The position numbers and the translations under genes were made by a program. 64,000 nt of DNA, taken from the NCBI RefSeq assembly GCF_020423045.1, contig NZ_CP081943.1, positions 1 to 64,000 on the forward strand, written 5' to 3'. Under the pieces are notes generated by a model, which was given only the letters and a program-made list of their open reading frames with translations, was not told the origin of the DNA and did no database searches. Position 1 is the stretch's first letter; every line of letters begins with the position of its first letter. Positions 57,813 through 64,000 of this stretch are shown piece by piece. The DNA comes from Pseudomonas sp. MM213. Lineage in GTDB: Bacteria > Pseudomonadota > Gammaproteobacteria > Pseudomonadales > Pseudomonadaceae.

Positions 57813-58739
57813 TCACAGCTTGGCCTGCAACAGCGCCTCAAGCTTCTCCTGGTCCCGGGCAAACTGACGAATCCCTTCCGCCAGTTTCTCGGTCGCCATC
57901 GCATCTTCGTTGGACAACCAACGGAACTGCGCTTCATTCAAGCTCAAGCGCGCTTCACCGGTATGACCCGGCGCCAATTTACGCTCCAGCTTGCCAGTGT
58001 CCGCCGCCAGTTTATCGATCAAGTCCGGGCTGATGGTCAGGCGGTCGCAACCGGCCAGTTGCTCGATCTGATTCAGGTTACGGAAGCTCGCGCCCATGAC
58101 CACGGTCTTGTAGTCATTGGCCTTGTAGTAGTTGTAGATACGCGTCACCGACTGCACGCCCGGATCATCCGCGCCGGTGTAGTCGTTGCCGTTGGCCTTC
58201 TTGTACCAGTCGTAGATACGGCCCACGAACGGCGAAATCAGGAACACACCCGCATCGGCGCACGCCGCCGCCTGGGCGAACGAGAACAGCAATGTCAGGT
58301 TGGTCTGGATGCCTTCTTTTTCCAGGATTTCGGCAGCGCGGATACCTTCCCAGGTGGAAGCGATCTTGATCAGCACGCGGTCGCGGCCGATGCCGGCCTT
58401 TTCATACAACTCGATCAGACGGTGCGCACGCTTCAATACGGCGTCAGTGTCGAACGACAGGCGCGCGTCCACTTCAGTGGAAATACGGCCCGGAATCACT
58501 TTCAGGATCTCTTGCCCTACCGCGACGCCAAAACGGTCGCTGGCCAGGCCCACATCACCCTTGCAGTCGCTGACGCAAGCGTTCAACAACTCGGCATAGC
58601 CGGGAATGGCCGCGGCTTTGAGCAGCAGGGAAGGGTTGGTGGTAGCGTCCACCGGTTTAACGCGAGCGATCGCTTCGAAGTCGCCGGTGTCGGCAACCAC
58701 GGTGGTCATCTGTTTGAGTTGTTCCAGCTTGGAAGTCAT
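57813..58739 (-). CDS. tal: Transaldolase
   Basis: A 308-residue pentose-phosphate enzyme that exchanges a dihydroxyacetone unit between sedoheptulose-7-phosphate and glyceraldehyde-3-phosphate. The Schiff-base Lys is in [20 protein letters not shown]. Other conserved segments are [33 protein letters not shown] and [13 protein letters not shown]. Length normal. ATG 58739 ([10 protein letters not shown]) is preferred over an upstream in-frame start. Single gene. Confidence 0.97.
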   Translation of the reverse strand: MTSKLEQLKQMTTVVADTGDFEAIARVKPVDATTNPSLLLKAAAIPGYAELLNACVSDCKGDVGLASDRFGVAVGQEILKVIPGRISTEVDARLSFDTDAVLKRAHRLIELYEKAGIGRDRVLIKIASTWEGIRAAEILEKEGIQTNLTLLFSFAQAAACADAGVFLISPFVGRIYDWYKKANGNDYTGADDPGVQSVTRIYNYYKANDYKTVVMGASFRNLNQIEQLAGCDRLTISPDLIDKLAADTGKLERKLAPGHTGEARLSLNEAQFRWLSNEDAMATEKLAEGIRQFARDQEKLEALLQAKL

Positions 58740-58917
58740 GGGCGTGCTCTGTCCTATGGGTCTAATGACATTACCCGAGCGCTGACAGCCACTCAAGGGC
58801 ACATGTACGTATCGAAGGCCCCGGCGGCAACATCTGGAAAACGGATGTTTGAAAGGCGGGGCGCGGTGTCCGTAAATACGATGCCAAATCCGTGCGCAGG
58901 TTCAACGCGGGTGACCG

Positions 58918-59928
58918 TTAGCGCCCTTCAAGCAGCTCCGCCGCCTGATCCAGCAATGCCAAAGGCTCCTTGGCCTTATGAATATCCACCGACAACAACT
59001 GCCGAAACTTGCGCGCCCCCGGAAACCCGGTGCCCAGCCCCAGCACATGCCGGGTGATGTGGTGCATCGAACCGCCTGCATCAATATGCGCCGCGATATA
59101 AGGCCGCAACTGCGCCAGCGCTTGCGCCCGAGTGATCACCGGCGCCGTGCTGCCGAACAGTTGCTGATCCACCTCAGCCATCACATAAGGATTGTGATAC
59201 GCCTCACGACCGAGCATCACACCGTCAAAGGTCTGCAAATGCTCGTGGCAGGCCTCCAGTGTCTTGATCCCGCCGTTGAGAATAATCTCCAGCTCCGGAA
59301 AATCCGCCTTCAACCGCGCCGCCACGTCATAACGCAGGGGCGGAATGTCGCGGTTCTCCTTCGGCGACAACCCCTCCAGAATCGCGATCCGCGCATGCAC
59401 CGTAAAACTCGTGCACCCGGCATCGCGCACCGTGCCGACGAAATCACACAGCTCTTCGTAACTGTCCCGCCCGTTAATCCCGATCCGGTGCTTCACCGTC
59501 ACCGGAATCGACACCGCATCGCGCATCGCCTTCACGCAATCCGCCACCAACTGCGGATGCCCCATCAGCACCGCGCCGATCATATTGTTCTGCACCCGAT
59601 CACTCGGGCAGCCGACGTTGAGATTCACCTCGTCGTAACCGTGCTCCTGCGCCATGCGCGCGCACGCGGCCAGGTCCAGCGGAACACTGCCGCCAAGTTG
59701 CAGGGCAAGCGGGTGTTCGGCTTCGTTGTGACGCAGGAAACGGTCGTGATCACCATTGAGCAGCGCGCCGGTGGTGACCATTTCCGTGTAGAGGAGAGCG
59801 TGCCTGGAGAGCAGGCGCAGGAAGAAACGGCAGTGGCGGTCTGTCCAATCCATCATGGGGGCAACAGAAAATCTCCTGGAGACCGAATTTGCCGGGAGGG
59901 CCAGGTTTTCTGCCAATGTGCTCTGCAT
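58918..59928 (-). CDS. dusA: tRNA-dihydrouridine synthase A
   Basis: A 336-residue FMN enzyme that reduces U20/U20a in tRNA D loops. Signature VAPMMDWTDRHCRFFLRLLS near the N-terminus, catalytic Cys in NLNVGCPSDRVQNNMIGAV, FMN-binding VTVKHRIGINGRDSYEEL, and ILNGGIKTLE. It has the DusA-specific MHHITRHVLGLGTGFPGARK near the C-terminus. I chose ATG 59928 with GAGAAG upstream; ATG 59943 is possible. Confidence 0.95.
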   Translation of the reverse strand: MQSTLAENLALPANSVSRRFSVAPMMDWTDRHCRFFLRLLSRHALLYTEMVTTGALLNGDHDRFLRHNEAEHPLALQLGGSVPLDLAACARMAQEHGYDEVNLNVGCPSDRVQNNMIGAVLMGHPQLVADCVKAMRDAVSIPVTVKHRIGINGRDSYEELCDFVGTVRDAGCTSFTVHARIAILEGLSPKENRDIPPLRYDVAARLKADFPELEIILNGGIKTLEACHEHLQTFDGVMLGREAYHNPYVMAEVDQQLFGSTAPVITRAQALAQLRPYIAAHIDAGGSMHHITRHVLGLGTGFPGARKFRQLLSVDIHKAKEPLALLDQAAELLEGR

Positions 59929-60176
59929 TCGTCGACTTCTCATTCACTGCCAGTTGCCAGTGTTTTACGCAAAAGGGTGTGCCAGTTTATCAGGAAAGTC
60001 AGGCGGTCGAGCGCAAGACCAGAGACCGGATCTGTAGGAGTGTCAGACAAGTACGGCGACTGTAATGAGTGCGGGGAGGCAGGAGTAAGGTTTAAATAAC
60101 AAAGTTGACGAAAGCTGTTTGGAAAGAAGGCGAAGGGGAAGGTACACTGCGCGACTTTTTACTCTAGAAGTACAGC
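59929..60176. other. Gap between dusA and the acyltransferase gene
   Basis: 248 bases, no gene recognised. A lone GTAGGAG (60034-60040) near the middle lacks a partner arm. Base composition becomes more A/T-rich towards 60100. Confidence 0.4.
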
Positions 60177-62216
60177 ATGGACAGCTTGAGCAATCCGAAA
60201 TCTGTATCGCGCAGCGTTAAATCCAAACCAGCCTATCGTGCAGACATCGACGGTTTACGAGCCGTGGCCATTCTGTCCGTGGTTATATTTCATGCGTTCC
60301 CGTCAATGTTGCAGGGCGGGTTCATTGGTGTCGATATTTTCTTCGTCATCTCCGGGTTTCTGATCTCCAGCATCATCTTCAGAGGAATGCATCGCGGTGA
60401 TTTCAGTTTCACTGAGTTTTATGCCCATCGTATCAAGCGCATTTACCCCGCTTTAATTGTTGTGTTGGTGGCCTGTTACGTATTTGGCTGGTTTGTGTTG
60501 TTGCCCTACGAGTTCAAACAGTTGGGCAAGCACATGGCGGCTGGCGCCGGCTTCGTGCAGAACTTTGTCCTGTTACAAGAGGACGGGTACTTCGATACCT
60601 TCGCCGAATTGAAACCGCTTCTGCATCTATGGTCACTGGCCATTGAAGAGCAGTTCTACCTGATTTATCCGGTACTAATCCTTCTGGCGTGGCGCAAGGG
60701 TTTCAACGTCCTGACGGTCGTTCTGATTTTGGGACTGGTCTCGCTGGTGTTGAATGTCGCGAGAGTGACCCACGATCCCACCGCGACGTTCTTTCTGCCG
60801 CAAACCCGTTTCTGGGAACTGCTGGCGGGGGCAGTTCTGGCGTACTTGCAACTGTTCAGGCAAGCGAAGTTTACCGGGTGGATGCAGCGCTGGGTGTTTC
60901 ATCCGGTTCTGTTCCGTCACCCGCCGCTGTTGGCTCAACGTAACGCGATACTCAACAACCTGTTATCGATTGTTGGACTGCTTCTTCTTGTTGCGGGTTT
61001 TTGTTTGATCGACAAGAAAATGCCGTTTCCCGGCTGGTGGGCAATGTTGCCGGTTTCGGGAACGTTCCTGCTGATTCTCGCCGGGCCTGATGGATGGGTG
61101 AATCGAGTCTTGCTGGCTAACCGGGTGATGGTGTTCGTTGGGATCATCAGCTATCCGCTTTACCTGTGGCACTGGCCGATTCTCTCGTTTTTGCGAATTC
61201 TCGCCTTCGAGGTTTCGCCTTGGGCTCGATTGGGGGCGGTGCTGCTCAGTGTTGTGTTGGCCTGGTTGACCTATCGCCTGATCGAAAAGCCCATCCGGCT
61301 CGGAAAGAAAACCTGGATCAAGACCGCTGCTCTGAGCGTAATAATGGCCATTGTCGGGCTGGTTGGGTTCCACGCATTTCTAAGCGGCGGAGTATCGTCC
61401 AGGGCGGAGGAGTTTGCCAAAGTCACTCAGGCGTCCAATGAATGGGGTTACCCCGGAACACTTTCGAAGGAAAAATTTGAGGGGATCCAGTATTACTTCC
61501 TGCGATCGGAGAAGCCGTCGGTCACACTGTTTGTGGGCGATTCAAATATCGAGCAGTATTTTCCCCGCGCTGAAGCGTTGATCTCCCGTAATGCCAAAGA
61601 GACCAATGGGGTCATCTTCAAGACAGGCTCGGGGTGCCTTGCCATTCCCGGTATGCTCTACGATTTAAAGCACCAGTATTGTGCAACATTAATGCAGGAC
61701 GCTCTGAGATTGACCAAAGAGAATCCCGAAGTCGATACCGTGGTCATTGGTTCACTCTGGAACGCTTATCTTAAGTCCGGCGTATTCATGGCCAGTAAAT
61801 TCGGAGCTGGAAGCCCGGAGTATGTTGATGCGTTGAACAAGTTGGGCGCGTACATCAAGGAACTTCGAGCATTGGATAAGAGGGTGTATCTTGTGCTTAA
61901 CATCCCGGGAGGTTACCAACTTGATCCCCGGTACATGGTCCAGCGCGATTTTAAGGCGTTTCCGAAATTAATGTCTTTCAAAAGCAACGGGATCCCGCGC
62001 GATGATCTGGAAAAGGCTTTCGGGCAGATCCAGGCTGATTTGGCTCAAGTGGCTACAACCGCTGGGGCTATGGTTATAAAACCGATGGACTATCTGTGTA
62101 ATCCAGATTGCTCAGGAGTTGATGCTGATGATGAACCTATGTACAAAGATGGGGATCACCTCAGACCAAAGTATGTGAGCCAGAAAGCGGACTTCATCGA
62201 TGAAACGATGAGGTAG
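60177..62216 (+). CDS. OafA-type acyltransferase with fused SGNH domain
   Basis: 679 residues. The N-terminal 380 residues form an acyltransferase-3 domain with about ten membrane segments. It carries the His of DGLRAVAILSVVIFHAFPSM, the VDIFFVISGFLISSII segment and HLWSLAIEEQFYLIYPVLIL. The C-terminal 240 residues form a periplasmic SGNH domain with block I LFVGDSNIEQYFPR and block V DGDHLRPKY (Asp-His). Such fusions O-acetylate sugars of LPS or exopolysaccharide. A/T content is higher than in flanking genes, which suggests acquisition. No glycosyltransferase genes are linked, so the acceptor is unclear. No strong ribosome site is visible before ATG 60177. Confidence 0.9.
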   Translation: MDSLSNPKSVSRSVKSKPAYRADIDGLRAVAILSVVIFHAFPSMLQGGFIGVDIFFVISGFLISSIIFRGMHRGDFSFTEFYAHRIKRIYPALIVVLVACYVFGWFVLLPYEFKQLGKHMAAGAGFVQNFVLLQEDGYFDTFAELKPLLHLWSLAIEEQFYLIYPVLILLAWRKGFNVLTVVLILGLVSLVLNVARVTHDPTATFFLPQTRFWELLAGAVLAYLQLFRQAKFTGWMQRWVFHPVLFRHPPLLAQRNAILNNLLSIVGLLLLVAGFCLIDKKMPFPGWWAMLPVSGTFLLILAGPDGWVNRVLLANRVMVFVGIISYPLYLWHWPILSFLRILAFEVSPWARLGAVLLSVVLAWLTYRLIEKPIRLGKKTWIKTAALSVIMAIVGLVGFHAFLSGGVSSRAEEFAKVTQASNEWGYPGTLSKEKFEGIQYYFLRSEKPSVTLFVGDSNIEQYFPRAEALISRNAKETNGVIFKTGSGCLAIPGMLYDLKHQYCATLMQDALRLTKENPEVDTVVIGSLWNAYLKSGVFMASKFGAGSPEYVDALNKLGAYIKELRALDKRVYLVLNIPGGYQLDPRYMVQRDFKAFPKLMSFKSNGIPRDDLEKAFGQIQADLAQVATTAGAMVIKPMDYLCNPDCSGVDADDEPMYKDGDHLRPKYVSQKADFIDETMR

Positions 62217-62347
62217 ACGGCAGGCAGCCATCCCTATTGCTGGGTGAGTACGTCAATGCGTCGCCCTGTGAGTGCTGCTCGGATGGGCGCGGTAGTCAAT
62301 CGATCAGGTCGTAATGAAAAAGAGCGCTCCGCAAGGATGGGAAATCG

Positions 62348-62659
62348 GTGTTGGACCTTGTTGATCTCGCAGGCAAAGTAAAAAACAAAGATGAATACGC
62401 CGCCAAGCTCTCGAATTACGAGAGTGTTGCTTTGGCCGCCAACGATTTGACCTACACCTTTTTTGAAGGAATTACCTCGGCCAGTGGTGCTTCTAGCGCT
62501 CATAGCGTGGTGGTATCAGCGCCTGACAACATTCGAGGGGCTGATTTGATTGTTTCTGGTGAGGGCGATGAGTCCATGATCATCATCAAATTTTCTTTCC
62601 CGAAACTCGATGAGCACAAAATGGCTCAGCAGGCCAAGAAGCCTGTCGAGGCTTTCTGA
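62348..62659 (+). CDS. Unknown small protein
   Basis: 103 residues (reading MLDLVDLAGKVKNKDEYAAK from GTG 62348), no signal peptide or membrane helix. It has a Ser/Ala-rich middle (SASGASSAHSVVVSAPD), a strand-forming segment (DLIVSGEGDESMIIIKFSFP) and a basic C-terminus. I recognise no family. AAGGA lies about 10 bases before the GTG, and a strong terminator follows 20 bases after the stop, so it is probably a real independent gene. TTG 62351 is an alternative start. It sits alone between two acyltransferase genes in A/T-richer DNA. Confidence 0.65.
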   Translation: MLDLVDLAGKVKNKDEYAAKLSNYESVALAANDLTYTFFEGITSASGASSAHSVVVSAPDNIRGADLIVSGEGDESMIIIKFSFPKLDEHKMAQQAKKPVEAF

Positions 62660-62678
62660 CGTCGATCCTTGTTATGTA

Positions 62679-62706
62679 AAAAACCTCGCCAAAGCGAGGT
62701 TTTTTC
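62679..62706 (+). terminator. Intrinsic terminator after the unknown small gene
   Basis: AACCTCG and CGAGGTT form a 7-bp stem around CCAAAG, with A-run before and TTTTTT after. It may also serve the convergent acyltransferase gene. Confidence 0.85.
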
Positions 62707-62777
62707 ATTTCTGGAGTTCACTACCACCGACAAGCCCTGTCTGTGACCGCGAGCGGGCGACTCAGGTTGGCCTGACT

Positions 62778-63878
62778 TTACGTACGATTCAGAACGACGG
62801 CATCAGGGCGCTTGAACTTGATGCGTCTGCTCCACGCGATGGCGGGACGTTCGAACAATAGATAGGCCATGGCCGAGAATGCGATGCACGTTGCAATGAT
62901 CAGGACGGCGGCCAGTGCATCCGAGAAAAGGCCGGTTGGCATGAAAGCCCGGTAAACGCGCATGAAGAAACCGGTCACAGGAGAATGGAACAAGTACAGG
63001 CTGTAGGAAATCAGGGCAATTTTCTGCACGGGGTAGCTGGATATAAAACCCAGCGTGGTGGAGCGATTAACCAGGAAGCAGAACAGTAAGCCCGTCAACC
63101 CGGCAGCAATGGTGAATGAGTTTTTAGTTGCAAGACCGATAACAAGCGCCAATGCACAGTAACCAATGGCGATGTAATGGCTTTGTTTAGTGCCGCTCAG
63201 GGTTTGAGCGCACAGCACCCCGGCCATGAAGCTGAACCAGAACGCAATAAATCCGCCTTTCCAGCCTATCGCATGAATTATCCCGGCGGGCCACAGCAGC
63301 GCCAGCAATGCGCTGCCCCAAATCCAGAGGTTGCGACGCTTGGGTGTTACACCCTCTCCAGCACGATCGGCTAACCACAGCAGCACCGCAAAAAAGATGT
63401 AGAACTGCACCTCGATACACAGGGTCCAGAACACCGTGATGATGTTTCTGATGCCAAGGAAATCTTGGAGAAACAGCACGTGGGCGAGTATGGCCGTCAC
63501 GCCGGGGATTTCGATTCCGGGTTGCCCAAGCATGTGTTTTACGGCGATCACGGCCACGCCCAGTGCAATGGCGGCGTAGTAGGGAGGGGCGAGGCGTACC
63601 AGGCGACGTGCCACAAAGTTTGTGGCGTTCACGTTATTCATTGGCACCCGGGATGTCGTGGTCGCCATGACAATGCCGCTTAGTACGAAAAATATAGGCA
63701 CTCCCAAATGGCCTGCGTCAAAGACCATGTATTTCAACCAGCCTGGAATGGCTGCCAGCAGGGTTGGGATGTGATTTCCTTCGGATAAATGAAACAGAAC
63801 CACCCAGAAGCATGCAAAACAGCGCAATGCGTCAACCAGGGCAAGACGATGTTTGTCATCAACGGTGATTCCACTCAT
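62778..63878 (-). CDS. Acyltransferase-3 family membrane protein
   Basis: 366 residues, about ten membrane segments, no SGNH domain. The catalytic His is in LRCFACFWVVLFHLSEGNHI. Family segments GHLGVPIFFVLSGIVMATTT and TVFWTLCIEVQFYIFFAVLL follow. It is not closely related to the fused enzyme at 60177. Likely acetyl or other acyl transfer to a surface glycan; substrate unknown. AAAGGAAG precedes ATG 63878. The base composition again differs from the core genes. Confidence 0.88.
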   Translation of the reverse strand: MSGITVDDKHRLALVDALRCFACFWVVLFHLSEGNHIPTLLAAIPGWLKYMVFDAGHLGVPIFFVLSGIVMATTTSRVPMNNVNATNFVARRLVRLAPPYYAAIALGVAVIAVKHMLGQPGIEIPGVTAILAHVLFLQDFLGIRNIITVFWTLCIEVQFYIFFAVLLWLADRAGEGVTPKRRNLWIWGSALLALLWPAGIIHAIGWKGGFIAFWFSFMAGVLCAQTLSGTKQSHYIAIGYCALALVIGLATKNSFTIAAGLTGLLFCFLVNRSTTLGFISSYPVQKIALISYSLYLFHSPVTGFFMRVYRAFMPTGLFSDALAAVLIIATCIAFSAMAYLLFERPAIAWSRRIKFKRPDAVVLNRT

Positions 63879-64000
63879 TCAATGCTTCCTTTCTCTCGCG
63901 GCGGATGTTGTTTTTTGTGCGGGCACTGAACGCAGAGCTTAGCAGCTGCAGCAGCCTGTCAAACTTGCGAACACCACCGTCCACAGCTTTTTGGAGGACT

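Noticed and set aside
62234..62503. An 89-codon minus-strand frame overlapping the small gene at 62348
   Set aside because: It has no visible ribosome site or terminator of its own, whereas the plus-strand frame has both.

Overview
The window reads as chromosomal DNA of a fluorescent-group Pseudomonas. Protein sequences such as the 715-residue FadB, the PsrA regulator, the LexA-SulA pair, the RssB-RssC pair and the CopRS-cupredoxin cluster are Pseudomonas-like. The intergenic gaps are dotted with the short inverted GTAGGAGCGAGG...-type REP pairs typical of P. fluorescens relatives. Gene order largely follows, from memory, P. aeruginosa PAO1 blocks around PA2986-PA3020 and PA2795-PA2810. I see no rRNA, tRNA, insertion sequence, prophage or CRISPR array.

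Region by region: 1-7.8 kb holds the 5' tip of ccoN, a broken alpha/beta hydrolase gene, the aerotaxis receptor, a CPBP protease, aconitase A and a frameshifted rlmM. 7.9-19.9 kb holds tusA, a MATE pump, pdxB, a PA1571-type mini-protein, an ABC exporter, a Fic protein, slt, uup and a universal stress protein. 20.4-31.9 kb carries fatty-acid beta-oxidation (fadB-fadA), topA, the SOS genes lexA-sulA, the fatty-acid sensor psrA, the cell-wall recycling enzyme nagZ and a methylthioinosine phosphorylase. 32.1-40.7 kb has a SWIM/SNF2 helicase, csiV, mfd and a glyceraldehyde-3-phosphate dehydrogenase. 40.8-49.5 kb has a citrate-type MFS symporter, apbE, sthA, a glycerophosphodiesterase, a PilZ protein and lolCDE. 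49.7-60 kb has copS-copR, a cupredoxin, queF, a degenerate phosphonatase-like protein, mlaA, rssB-rssC, tal and dusA. The last 4 kb is visibly more A/T-rich and holds two unrelated acyltransferase-3 genes flanking an unknown small gene with its own terminator, which looks like a variable surface-polysaccharide locus.

Themes: lipid metabolism and envelope upkeep recur (fadBA/psrA, lolCDE, mlaA, slt, nagZ, acyltransferases), as do stress regulation (lexA/sulA, mfd, rssBC, usp) and central carbon and redox balance (acnA, gap, sthA, tal). The most useful oddities are the coding lesions in the first 7 kb (two insertions in the hydrolase, one deletion in rlmM, and a missing ccoN start), a strong terminator inside lolCDE, an ApbE flavin transferase with no Nqr genes beside it, a minus-strand terminator with no gene to serve, REP pairs sharing an internal insertion in one arm, and the unknown small gene near 62.5 kb. 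I did not find a clearly new multi-gene system. Most of the window is conserved core genome.
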